DNA from: Microbacterium keratanolyticum
GTDB taxonomy: Bacteria; Actinomycetota; Actinomycetes; Actinomycetales; Microbacteriaceae
Direction of reading: 5' to 3'
Assembly: GCF_016907255.1 (NCBI RefSeq)
Contig: NZ_JAFBBQ010000001.1
Location: forward strand, 2,914,001 to 2,978,000
DNA length: 64,000 nt
Below are positions 17,876 through 25,708 of this stretch, in pieces (position 1 is the first letter of the stretch; every line of letters begins with the position of its first letter). The translations under genes were made by a program, and so were the position numbers. Below the pieces are notes generated by a model. It did no database searches and was not told the DNA's origin. It saw nothing but the letters and a program-made list of their open reading frames with translations.

Positions 17876-19081
17876 ATGGCGGCCTCGACGACAGCGCCTT
17901 CGCAGGCGCCGAACACGCACGCGCACGTGGACCCCGCAGCTCAGGTCGCCGACGCCGGATTCGTTCCGGTGCAGACCCGCTCCGAGCGTCCTTCATCCTT
18001 CGAGATCGATGACTTCGGTGTACCGACGGGCCGTGAGGTCAACTGGAAGCACACCCCGGTCGCCGCGCTCACCGGTCTCTTCGAGACCGCGACGGGCGCC
18101 GCGGGCGTCGTCACGGAGATCCGCTCCGGCGCCTCGCACGTCGCGACGCCCCTCGCCGTGGGCGCGGCACCCCGCGGAGAGTTCTTCCGTCCGGAGGACG
18201 TGACGGCTGCCGTCGCATGGAACGGCGCGGCAGAGGCGATGCATGTCCGCATCGACCGAGAGGTCGAGGTGGCAGAGCCCATCGAGATCGCCTTCCTCGG
18301 TCAGGGCGCAGAGCTTCGTGCCGATGCGCACATCGTGATCGAAGCCCTGCCGCACAGCTCGGCTACCGTTGTGCTGCGGCACTCGGGTTCTGCGCAGTAT
18401 GCGCAGAACGTGGAGATCATCGTCCGCGACGGTGCTCACCTCAAGGTCGTCTCGGTGCAGCAGTGGGATGCGGACGCGATTCACGTCGCAGCTCACCAGG
18501 CGCGAGTTGATGCGAACGCGACCCTCACCCACACCATCGTCAGCTTCGGTGGCGGCCTGGTGCGCGTGAACCCGAACATCGAACTCTCGGGCGCAGGTTC
18601 CGAAGGGCGCATCTTCGGTCTTTCCTACGCAGATGCGGGACAGCACCTCGAGAGTCAGGTCTACCTCCACCACAAGGGTCCGCACACGACCGGTGACGTC
18701 CTCTACAAGGGCGCGCTGCAGGGCGCGAGCGCGCACAGCGTGTGGATCGGTGACGTCCTGATCGGACCGGATGCCACGGGCACCGACTCCTACGAGGCCA
18801 ACCGCAACCTGGTGCTGACGGAGGGCGCACGCGCCGACTCGATCCCGAACCTGGAGATTCAGACCGGTGACATCGTCGGCGCAGGTCACGCCAGTGCGAC
18901 GGGTCGCTTCGACGACGAGCAGCTGTTCTATCTGCAGGCTCGCGGTATCACGGAGGAGGAGGCACGCCGTCTGGTCGTGCTCGGATTCCTCAGCGACATC
19001 GTCCAGCGCATCGGCGTTCCGACCCTGGAGGACGAGCTGCTGGAAGAGATCGAGAAGGAACTCGCCGAGGTGAATGCATGA
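17876..19081 (+). CDS. sufD: Fe-S cluster assembly protein SufD
   Basis: Partner of SufB in the SufBC2D scaffold. The 401 residues show a divergent N-terminus, then the beta-helix domain, and the family C-terminus: VLTEGARADSIPNLEIQTGDIVGAGHASATGRFDDEQLFYLQARG, summarised by the conserved H in GAGHASATG (about 343). The ATG begins on the base after the sufB stop. The end overlaps the Rieske gene by ATGA. Confidence 0.96.
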   Translation: MAASTTAPSQAPNTHAHVDPAAQVADAGFVPVQTRSERPSSFEIDDFGVPTGREVNWKHTPVAALTGLFETATGAAGVVTEIRSGASHVATPLAVGAAPRGEFFRPEDVTAAVAWNGAAEAMHVRIDREVEVAEPIEIAFLGQGAELRADAHIVIEALPHSSATVVLRHSGSAQYAQNVEIIVRDGAHLKVVSVQQWDADAIHVAAHQARVDANATLTHTIVSFGGGLVRVNPNIELSGAGSEGRIFGLSYADAGQHLESQVYLHHKGPHTTGDVLYKGALQGASAHSVWIGDVLIGPDATGTDSYEANRNLVLTEGARADSIPNLEIQTGDIVGAGHASATGRFDDEQLFYLQARGITEEEARRLVVLGFLSDIVQRIGVPTLEDELLEEIEKELAEVNA

Positions 19082-19404
19082 CCGCACAGCGCGCCTGCGC
19101 ACTGAGTGAGCTGGAGCAGGACACCGCGGTGCGGGTCGTCCTCGACGGCGTCCCGATGGCCGTCGTCCTCGACTCCGCCGGCGAAGTCCACGCCATCGGC
19201 GATGTCTGCACCCATGGCGACATCTCCCTCTCTGAGGGCTTTGTGGAAGGTGAAACGCTGGAGTGCTGGGCCCACGGCTCGGCGTTCTCGCTGCGCACCG
19301 GCAAGCCTCTCAACCTCCCTGCTTACGAGCCCGTCCCGGTCTATGTCGTCGAGATCGACGGCGATGACGTGCTCATTGATCCCACTGTGACAAAGGAAGT
19401 CTGA
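19078..19404 (+). CDS. Rieske-type [2Fe-2S] ferredoxin of the suf operon
   Basis: A small cytoplasmic Rieske ferredoxin of 108 residues, similar to the ferredoxin component of non-heme iron dioxygenases. Ligands are visible as CTHGD (about 42-46) and CWAHG (about 62-66), C-x-H and C-x2-H. No oxygenase is nearby; the gene is locked between sufD (ATGA overlap) and sufC (no gap). It may deliver electrons for cluster assembly or be an early client. The same insertion is seen in other actinobacterial suf operons. Confidence 0.9.
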   Translation: MTAQRACALSELEQDTAVRVVLDGVPMAVVLDSAGEVHAIGDVCTHGDISLSEGFVEGETLECWAHGSAFSLRTGKPLNLPAYEPVPVYVVEIDGDDVLIDPTVTKEV

Positions 19405-20175
19405 ATGTCTGTCCTCGAGATTCGCGACCTGCACGTAACGGTCGAGACGGAAGTCGGCACGACGCCGATCCTCAACGGCATCACCCTCACCATCAACACG
19501 GGTGAGACCCACGCGATCATGGGCCCCAACGGGTCCGGAAAGTCGACGCTCGCGTACACGATCGCCGGCCACCCCAAGTACACCGTCACGAGCGGCTCGA
19601 TCACCTTCGACGGTGCCGACGTCCTCGAGATGTCGGTCGACGAGCGCGCCCGCGCCGGTCTGTTCCTGGCCATGCAGTACCCGGTCGAGATCCCGGGCGT
19701 CACGGTCACGAACTTCCTCCGCACCGCGAAGACGGCCATCGACGGCGAAGCGCCGGCGATCCGTCAGTGGACCAAGGACGTGAAGACGGCCATGGCAGAC
19801 CTGCGCATGGACCCGAAGTTCGCGCAGCGCAACGTCAACGAGGGCTTCTCCGGTGGCGAGAAGAAGCGTCACGAGATCCTGCAGCTCGAGGTGCTCAAGC
19901 CGAAGCTCGCGATCCTCGATGAGACCGACTCCGGTCTTGACGTCGACGCGCTGAAGATCGTGTCCGAGGGCGTGAACCGTGCGAAGGAACAGACCAACCT
20001 CGGTGTCTTGCTCATCACGCACTACACCCGCATTCTCCGCTACATCCGCCCCGACTTCGTGCACGTCGTCGTCAACGGCAAGATCGTGGAAGAGGGCGGC
20101 CCTGAGCTCGCTGACCGCCTCGAGGACGAAGGCTACGACCGTTTCCTCGACCCCGCCGCCCCGATCGAGGCGTAG
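19405..20175 (+). CDS. sufC: Fe-S cluster assembly ATPase SufC
   Basis: ABC-type ATPase driving conformational change in SufBCD. The 256 residues carry Walker A GPNGSGKST (40-48), the SufC-specific signature FSGGEKKRHEILQ, Walker B LAILDETDSGLDVDAL, and the switch His in LLITHYTRIL. The conserved AMQYPVEIPGV segment is diagnostic of SufC over transporter ATPases. It directly follows the Rieske gene; the sufT-like gene follows nine bases later. Confidence 0.97.
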   Translation: MSVLEIRDLHVTVETEVGTTPILNGITLTINTGETHAIMGPNGSGKSTLAYTIAGHPKYTVTSGSITFDGADVLEMSVDERARAGLFLAMQYPVEIPGVTVTNFLRTAKTAIDGEAPAIRQWTKDVKTAMADLRMDPKFAQRNVNEGFSGGEKKRHEILQLEVLKPKLAILDETDSGLDVDALKIVSEGVNRAKEQTNLGVLLITHYTRILRYIRPDFVHVVVNGKIVEEGGPELADRLEDEGYDRFLDPAAPIEA

Positions 20176-20184
20176 GCTGATCGC

Positions 20185-20514
20185 ATGACAGTGACTCTCG
20201 ATGGTCAGAAGTACGACGAGGTCACCGAGGCGCTCAAGGATGTGATGGATCCCGAGCTCGGGATCAACGTCGTCGACCTCGGCCTCATCTACGACCTCTC
20301 GTGGGATGAGGAGAACGACGCGCTCGTGATCCACATGACGCTGACGAGCGCCGGATGCCCGCTGACCGATGTTCTCGAAGAGCAGACGGCGCAGGCACTG
20401 GACAACGTGGTCGATCGTTTCCGCATCAACTGGGTGTGGATGCCACCGTGGGGTCCGGAGCGGATCACCGACGACGGCCGCGACATGATGCGCGCCCTCG
20501 GCTTCGCGATCTGA
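20185..20514 (+). CDS. MIP18/DUF59 metal-sulfur cluster assembly factor (SufT-like)
   Basis: A 109-residue protein with the family motif DPELGINVVDLGLIYDL near 28 and the conserved Cys in TSAGCPLTD near 58. SufT-type proteins help mature or deliver Fe-S clusters. In many actinobacteria sufS and sufU lie between sufC and this gene; here they are absent. TAGGCT stands 6 bases before the ATG and overlaps the sufC stop, so the gene might also be transcribed separately as a leaderless mRNA. Confidence 0.92.
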   Translation: MTVTLDGQKYDEVTEALKDVMDPELGINVVDLGLIYDLSWDEENDALVIHMTLTSAGCPLTDVLEEQTAQALDNVVDRFRINWVWMPPWGPERITDDGRDMMRALGFAI

Positions 20515-20523
20515 TCGTTTTGC

Positions 20524-20579
20524 ACAGAGCGCCTGTGTGCGGTTTCGGAGAGAATCCGGAATGCACGCAGGCGCTCTGT
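20524..20579 (+). terminator. Large hairpin after the suf operon
   Basis: A 17-bp stem (left arm ACAGAGCGCCTGTGTGC, right arm GCACGCAGGCGCTCTGT) with one G-T pair and a 22-base loop. It lies between the suf stop and the next promoter. There is no U tract, so it may act as a terminator with Rho, an mRNA-stabilising end, or an operator. Confidence 0.6.
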
Positions 20580-20607
20580 CGTGCCCGGGGGTCACTACTC
20601 TGAGTTC

Positions 20608-21768
20608 ATGACCACTTCTGTTCTGCGTGCGCTCCCTCTGCAAGAACTTCGGGAGCGCACGAGTGCGAAGTGGCGCACCTACCCGCAGGATGTGCTGCCG
20701 CTCTTCGTGGCGGAGACCGACTTCGCACTCGCCCCGGAGGTCGAGGCAGCCCTGCAGCGCGCCGTGAGCATCGGTGACACCGGGTATGTGGCGGGGGAGA
20801 CGCCGCTGCCCGAGGTGTTCGCCGCCTTCGCTGCACGCCGATACGGGTGGCACGTGGATGCGTCCCGTGTGCGCACGACCGCAGATGTCAGCATGGGGAT
20901 CGTCGAGCTCTTGCGTGCGCTGATCGTCCCGGGGGACCGGGTCATCGTGAACCCTCCGGTGTATCCGCCGTTCTACGAAGTTGTCTCCGAGGCGGGCGGT
21001 GTCGTCACCCGGGTGCCGCTCCGCGACACCGGGGATGGCTGGGAGCTCGACCTCGCGGGCATCGAGGCTGAACTCGCCGACGGTGCACGGGCGATCCTGC
21101 TCTGCAACCCCCACAATCCGACGGGTACGGTCCACTCTCGGACTTCGCTCTCCGCACTTGCTGAGCTGGCCGCGCGGTTCGGCGCTGTCGTGATCTCGGA
21201 TGAGATCCACGCACCGCTGGCGCAACCGGCCGCGGGGTTCACACCGTTTCTGGCGGCGGGTGATGCGGCGTCGGCCGTCGGCTACGTCGTGACGAGCGCG
21301 AGCAAGGCGTTCAACCTCGCGGGCCTCAAGTGCGCGCTCATGATCGCGGGCAGCGATGAGACGGCAGCAGTCTTCCGCACTCTTCCGGACGAGGTCTTCT
21401 GGCGGACGGGACAGTTCGGGCTGCTTGCCGCAGTGGCGGCGTTCCGTCCGGAGAGCGACCCGTGGTTGGACAGCCTCCTCTCGACCCTCGACGAGAACCG
21501 CCGTCTCGTCGCCGAGCTCCTCGCGACACACGTTCCATCGGCGCGATATCGGATCCCGGATGCGGGATATCTCGCGTGGATCGACCTGTCCGACGCGGGC
21601 CTGGGGGAGAACCCCTCTCGCGCGATCCTGCGTGATGCGAAGGTCGCGCTGCATTTCGGGCCCGCCTTCGGTGCGGAAGGCTCCGGTCATGTGCGCCTGA
21701 ACTTCGGCACGAGTCCTGAGCTCATCACCGAGGCGATCACGCGCATCGGTCGGATGCTCGCCTCATGA
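20608..21768 (+). CDS. PatB/MalY-like PLP-dependent C-S lyase or aminotransferase
   Basis: Fold-type I PLP enzyme of 386 residues. Visible are the N-terminal YPQDVLPLFVAETDF, LLCNPHNPTGTVHSR with the cofactor-phosphate loop, the PLP-ring Asp in VVISDEIHAPL, and the Schiff-base Lys233 in SASKAFNLAGLKCA. This pattern is that of cystathionine beta-lyase PatB/MalY (cysteine-S-conjugate beta-lyase). An earlier GTG at 20581 is in frame but abuts the upstream hairpin. TACTCT-N6-ATG supports the start chosen. It overlaps the MFS gene by ATGA, so they are likely co-functional (lyase plus exporter of a sulfur compound is an inference). Confidence 0.85.
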   Translation: MTTSVLRALPLQELRERTSAKWRTYPQDVLPLFVAETDFALAPEVEAALQRAVSIGDTGYVAGETPLPEVFAAFAARRYGWHVDASRVRTTADVSMGIVELLRALIVPGDRVIVNPPVYPPFYEVVSEAGGVVTRVPLRDTGDGWELDLAGIEAELADGARAILLCNPHNPTGTVHSRTSLSALAELAARFGAVVISDEIHAPLAQPAAGFTPFLAAGDAASAVGYVVTSASKAFNLAGLKCALMIAGSDETAAVFRTLPDEVFWRTGQFGLLAAVAAFRPESDPWLDSLLSTLDENRRLVAELLATHVPSARYRIPDAGYLAWIDLSDAGLGENPSRAILRDAKVALHFGPAFGAEGSGHVRLNFGTSPELITEAITRIGRMLAS

Positions 21769-23159
21769 GCGCGGAGGTGCGCGCCCTCACGATCTGGGAT
21801 CGAGAGCGGCTGGGGATCTCGCTGGGTGCGGCGGCCCTCATCTTCCTCGCGGCGATCGAATCTCTCGCCGTGACCACGGTGATGCCCGTGGTCGCAGAAG
21901 ACCTCGACGGCATGGCCCTGTATGCGGTCGCCTTCGCCGGCACGTTGGCGACGAGCGTGATCGGCATGGTTGCCGCGGGCGCGTGGTCGGATCGTGCGGG
22001 GCCTCGCCGGCCGCTGTATGCGGCGGTCATCCTCTTCATCATCGGGCTGGTCGTCGCGGGCATCGCGACCACGATGCCCGTCTTCCTTCTGGGGAGGCTG
22101 GTGCAGGGGCTCGGTGCGGGCGCGCAGACGGTGGCGCTGTATGTCGTCGTCGCCCGCGTGTACCCCGCGCACCTGCACGGGCGCATCTTCGCGGTCTTCG
22201 CGGCGGCCTGGGTGGTGCCGTCGATGATCGGCCCCTTCCTCGCCGGCGCGGTGACCGAGTTCCTGCACTGGCGCTGGGCGTTCCTGGGCGTCGCGGTGCT
22301 CGTGGTGATCGCATTCACGATCGTGGCGGTGAAGCTACGGGCCGCTCCGCTCGGTCCGATCGCCTCGGATCCCGCGGAGGGTGACGCGTCAACGCCCGGA
22401 GTCAAGATCGGGCTGCGGATGTTCCTCGCGGTCGTGATCGCGCTGTCGGCGGTCGGTGTCGGCCTCGCGGCCGAAGTCCCTGGCATCCTGGGCTGGGTCG
22501 CGGCGGCGGGGTGTGTCCTCGTGATCGTGATCGCGATCGTTCCGCTGGTGCCGAAGGGGATGCTGCGGGCGCGACCCGGGCTTCCGAGTGTCGTTCTGCT
22601 GCGCGGGATCGTCGCAGGAGCTTTCTTCGCGGCCGAGGCGTACATCCCGTTCCTGTTGTTGGCGGAGTTCGATTTCAGTCCGACCTGGGCAGGTCTCGCA
22701 CTCACGCTCGCGGCACTGGCCTGGGCGAGTGGGTCGGCGCTTCAAGGGCGCTACGGCGAAGCGATCGGAAGCCGTCGCATTGCCGCTCTGAGCCTGCTTC
22801 TGCTGGGGATCGGCATGGTCTCTCTGCTCGTCGTCGCCGTGAGCGGCGCGGTGCCCTGGCTGGCGATCATCGGCTGGGGATTCGCTGGAGGCGGCATGGG
22901 GCTGCTGTACCCACGTCTCACGGTTCTGACTCTGGCGTTCTCCCGGCCCGGGACCGAAGGTTTCAACTCGGCGGCGCTGTCGATCTCCGACGCGACGGGT
23001 GCGGCCGTGGCCATCGCGGTCGCGGGTCTCGCATTCGCGACGGTATCGCCGATCGCCTCCGGTTTCCTCGCCGTCTTCGGCGTGGGACTTCTTCTGGTGC
23101 TGGGCGGGATCGTTCCGGGGCTCAGGCTGGGCTCTGCGCCGATCGAAGAGCGGCACTGA
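21765..23159 (+). CDS. MFS transporter
   Basis: A 464-residue major facilitator with twelve to fourteen hydrophobic helices. The loop 2-3 motif appears as GAWSDRAGPRRPLY, and helix 5 has AAWVVPSMIGPFLAG, close to the proton-antiporter motif C of drug exporters (DHA2-like group). Translation is coupled to the PatB-like gene. The 3' end overlaps the convergent bioQ-like gene by 38 bases. Substrate unknown. Confidence 0.85.
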   Translation: MSAEVRALTIWDRERLGISLGAAALIFLAAIESLAVTTVMPVVAEDLDGMALYAVAFAGTLATSVIGMVAAGAWSDRAGPRRPLYAAVILFIIGLVVAGIATTMPVFLLGRLVQGLGAGAQTVALYVVVARVYPAHLHGRIFAVFAAAWVVPSMIGPFLAGAVTEFLHWRWAFLGVAVLVVIAFTIVAVKLRAAPLGPIASDPAEGDASTPGVKIGLRMFLAVVIALSAVGVGLAAEVPGILGWVAAAGCVLVIVIAIVPLVPKGMLRARPGLPSVVLLRGIVAGAFFAAEAYIPFLLLAEFDFSPTWAGLALTLAALAWASGSALQGRYGEAIGSRRIAALSLLLLGIGMVSLLVVAVSGAVPWLAIIGWGFAGGGMGLLYPRLTVLTLAFSRPGTEGFNSAALSISDATGAAVAIAVAGLAFATVSPIASGFLAVFGVGLLLVLGGIVPGLRLGSAPIEERH

Positions 23160-23733
23160 GAGGAATCCCGGCAGAGAAGAGCGCGATGCCGGTGTCGAAG
23201 ACGCGTGACGACGAGTCGGCGAACGGGCTCTCGTCTCCCGCATCCGCCCCATGGCTCGCCGCGTGCATCCGCTGCTGCAGGAGCATGGTGTGCCCGAGGA
23301 TGAACTGCAGGACCGCATCCGCGACGTCCGAACGGACGTCGGGGGCCAGCGGCGCGTCCAGGATCGCGTCTTGGATGATCTCGGTCGCGCGCGTCGCGCC
23401 TAGCCGCAGGGCGGCAGTGCTCTGGACAACTTCGGCGCCGTCGCGATAGGCGAGCAGAGCGTCGCGGATGCTGCGTGCGGTCAGCAGCAGGCGTGTAGCG
23501 GCATCGCTGCTGTCCGCAGAACGCTGAGGAATCTGACCGACGATGCGGTCGGCCACGGCAGCGAGGAGCTCCTGTTTGTTGGCGAAATGCCAGTAGAGAG
23601 CGCTGGGCTGGACGTCGAGCTCGGCGGCGAGCCGACGCATCGAGAGATCGGGAAGGCCCACCTGATCGAGCAGGGAGAGGGCCACATCCGTGACGCTCTC
23701 GCGGTCGTGTCTCGGGTTGCGCGCAGCCATCAT
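23122..23733 (-). CDS. bioQ: TetR-family repressor, probable BioQ (biotin uptake regulator)
   Basis: A 203-residue TetR-type regulator. The N-terminal helix-turn-helix is in LSMRRLAAELDVQPSALYWHFANKQELL (DNA recognition around residues 30-55). The identity is inferred from three facts: it is divergent from bioY, the known actinobacterial target of BioQ; two TGAAC-N3-GTTCA palindromes, the form of the corynebacterial BioQ site, lie between them; and no other biotin regulator is present. TATAGT-N6-ATG on the minus strand supports the first of two adjacent ATGs. Effector not known from sequence. Confidence 0.85.
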   Translation of the reverse strand: MMAARNPRHDRESVTDVALSLLDQVGLPDLSMRRLAAELDVQPSALYWHFANKQELLAAVADRIVGQIPQRSADSSDAATRLLLTARSIRDALLAYRDGAEVVQSTAALRLGATRATEIIQDAILDAPLAPDVRSDVADAVLQFILGHTMLLQQRMHAASHGADAGDESPFADSSSRVFDTGIALFSAGIPLSAALRSAQSPA

Positions 23734-23739
23734 GTTCTC

Positions 23740-23774
23740 ACTATACTGAACGCCGTTCATGTGAACACTGTTCA
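23740..23774. promoter_or_regulatory. Overlapping divergent -10 elements and two BioQ-type operators
   Basis: Minus-strand TATAGT (23745-23740) and plus-strand TATACT (23742-23747) share four bases, giving face-to-face promoters for bioQ and bioY. Operator 1 is TGAAC-GCC-GTTCA (23747-23759) and operator 2 is TGAAC-ACT-GTTCA (23762-23774). Their centres are 15 bp apart. Repressor bound here would block both promoters, giving autoregulation. Confidence 0.85.
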
Positions 23775-23788
23775 GGAAGAGAGATCCC

Positions 23789-24403
23789 GTGTCAGCTCCC
23801 ACCCGCCTCGATGCTCGTGACCTCGCTCGCATCGCCATCTTCGCCGCGCTCATCATCGCGCTTGGCATCGTCATGGTGCCGGTGCCGGGTGGCGTCCCGA
23901 TCACGGGACAGACGCTCGGCATCATGCTCGCGGGCATCGTGCTCGGCGCCTGGCGCGGATCCCTGGCCATCCTGACGGTGCTCGCTCTCGCGGCCGTCGG
24001 GCTTCCGGTGCTCACAGGCGGGCGTGGTGGACTCGGCGTGTTCGTGGGACCGACCGCCGGGTACATGCTCGGGTGGATCGCGGGTGTCATCGTGATCGGT
24101 CTCATCGTCCGTCGAGGCGCGTCGACGCTGCGCGTGTGGCGCGTCGTCTTCGGAGTGCTGCTCGGCGGCATCCTCGTGGTCTACCTCTTCGGCGTTCCGG
24201 TCCAGGCGCTCGTGACCGGCGTCGATCTCCTGCCCACGGCTGTGTCGAGCCTCGTGTTCCTGCCCGGCGATCTGCTGAAGGCCGCCATTGCCACCGGCCT
24301 CTCGCTGGCGCTGTACCGGGCGTATCCGCCCGCGTTCGGCGGCGCCTTCGGGAGCCACACGACGACCACCTCTGATCATGCTCCGGTCCCGTCGCACCGC
24401 TGA
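23789..24403 (+). CDS. bioY: Biotin transporter substrate-binding component BioY
   Basis: S-component of the biotin ECF transporter in the membrane. The 204 residues give about six helices, with conserved stretches VPVPGGVPITGQTLGIML, GLPVLTGGRGGLGVFVGPTAGYMLGW and the C-terminal LPGDLLKA. The start is GTG, seven bases after GGAAGAGAG. It overlaps the ATPase gene by 26 bases, and with it and bioN forms a complete bioYMN importer. No biotin synthesis genes are in the window, so uptake may be the main supply. Confidence 0.95.
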   Translation: MSAPTRLDARDLARIAIFAALIIALGIVMVPVPGGVPITGQTLGIMLAGIVLGAWRGSLAILTVLALAAVGLPVLTGGRGGLGVFVGPTAGYMLGWIAGVIVIGLIVRRGASTLRVWRVVFGVLLGGILVVYLFGVPVQALVTGVDLLPTAVSSLVFLPGDLLKAAIATGLSLALYRAYPPAFGGAFGSHTTTTSDHAPVPSHR

Positions 24404-25118
24404 CGTTCGCAAGAGCGCCGACGCGCACGGCACGGGAAGGGCGATCCTGTTGGAGGATGTCGAGGTCGCCTTCGGCGCACGGACCGTGCTGAGCGGCGTG
24501 AATCTGGACCTCGACGCTCCTCGCATCGCGGTGATCGGCGCGAACGGTTCGGGCAAGTCCACCTGTGCGCGGCTGCTCAACGGCCTTGTGACGGCGACGT
24601 CGGGGAGTGTGCGGGTGCACGGGCTCGATCCTGTCGCGCAGCGTGCGGCCGTGCGACGGCGCGTGGGGTTCGTCTTTTCGTCGCCCGATGCACAGATCCT
24701 CATGCCGACCGTGGCCGAGGACATCGCGCTGTCGCTTCGCGGGAGCGGCCTTGGTGCAGGAGACCAGCGGGCGCGTGTCGCGCGGGCACTCGCCGCTCAC
24801 GGGCTCTCCGATCTTGCAGATGCGCCCGCGTACACGCTGTCCGGCGGGCAGAAGCAACTGCTCGCGATCGCCTCGGTCCTGGTGACACAACCGGAGCTGA
24901 TCGTTGCGGACGAGCCGACGACGTTGCTCGATCTGGGCAACGCGCGGCGTATCGGCGCGCTCCTGCTGGAGGAGATCGATGCCAGAGTGGTGCTCGTCAC
25001 CCATGATCTCGAGCTCGCCGCGCGCTGTGACATCGCCGTGCTGTTCGATCGGGGCCGAGTCATCGCGGTGGACGAGCCTCTCGACGTCATTCGACACTAT
25101 CGAGGCATGCACGAGTGA
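24378..25118 (+). CDS. bioM: Biotin ECF transporter ATPase BioM
   Basis: Energy-coupling ABC ATPase (A-component). The 246 residues show Walker A GANGSGKST, the Q-loop segment VGFVFSSPDAQI typical of ECF ATPases, signature LSGGQKQLLAIA, Walker B LIVADEPTTLLD and switch His VTHDLEL. The ATG chosen lies inside the bioY 3' end; earlier in-frame starts would extend deep into bioY. It overlaps bioN by GTGA. Confidence 0.93.
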   Translation: MLRSRRTADVRKSADAHGTGRAILLEDVEVAFGARTVLSGVNLDLDAPRIAVIGANGSGKSTCARLLNGLVTATSGSVRVHGLDPVAQRAAVRRRVGFVFSSPDAQILMPTVAEDIALSLRGSGLGAGDQRARVARALAAHGLSDLADAPAYTLSGGQKQLLAIASVLVTQPELIVADEPTTLLDLGNARRIGALLLEEIDARVVLVTHDLELAARCDIAVLFDRGRVIAVDEPLDVIRHYRGMHE

Positions 25119-25708
25119 TCCCCCTGTATCGTCCGGGACAGAGTTACGTGCACCGCGTGCCCGCGGGCGTGAAGCTCGCGTCACTCGCGTTGTGTGCCGT
25201 GGTCGTCATGGCCGCGGTGCATGACCTCCTGTCCGCGGGAATCGCGCTGGTCGCGACGGCGGTGCTCTACCTCGTGGCAGGGTTCCACGATGCGACGATC
25301 CTGCAGGAAGCCTGGCGGTTGCGCTGGCTGATTCTCGTGCTTGGGGGAGCGCTCGCTGTGTTCGTCTCGACCGAGGTCGCCGTGGTGAACACATCCCGCG
25401 TCGTGGTCCTGATGCTGCTGGCCGCGCTGCTGACCCTCACGACGCCGGTCGGGGCGCTCCTCGACACGCTGCATCGGGTGCTGCGACCGTTGCGTCCGCT
25501 CGGAGTCAATGCGGATGCGGTCGCGCTGACCCTGCTGCTCGCTCTGACGCTCGTGCCGTTCGTCGCGGACGTGCTCGCTCAGGTGCGGGCGGCACATGCC
25601 GCGCGTGGGGTGCGAATGGGACGCCATACGCTGCTGCCCGTGCTCGTGCGGGTTCTGCGTCATGCCGACGACGTCGGGGATGCGCTGAGCGCACGCGGCC
25701 TTGCGTAA
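25115..25708 (+). CDS. bioN: Biotin ECF transporter transmembrane component BioN
   Basis: T-component (EcfT family) of 197 residues with about five helices. The family's cytoplasmic coupling helices carry the A-R-G triplets that contact the ATPase: AAHAARGVRMG near 164 and ALSARGLA at the C-terminus. The start is GTG, overlapping the bioM stop as GTGA. The 3' end overlaps the convergent acyltransferase gene by 49 bases. Confidence 0.93.
   Translation: MIPLYRPGQSYVHRVPAGVKLASLALCAVVVMAAVHDLLSAGIALVATAVLYLVAGFHDATILQEAWRLRWLILVLGGALAVFVSTEVAVVNTSRVVVLMLLAALLTLTTPVGALLDTLHRVLRPLRPLGVNADAVALTLLLALTLVPFVADVLAQVRAAHAARGVRMGRHTLLPVLVRVLRHADDVGDALSARGLA

Noticed and set aside
18928..21690. A 920-codon open frame on the minus strand across the suf operon and PatB-like gene
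   Set aside because: It lies opposite well-supported genes with family motifs. Its translation is Arg/Asp/Glu/His-rich with no domain, as expected for the mirror frame of high-GC codons.
23734..24171. Upstream extension of the BioQ-like gene through bioY
   Set aside because: It would cross both operators and the bioY gene on the opposite strand; the leaderless -10 marks the ATG at 23733.
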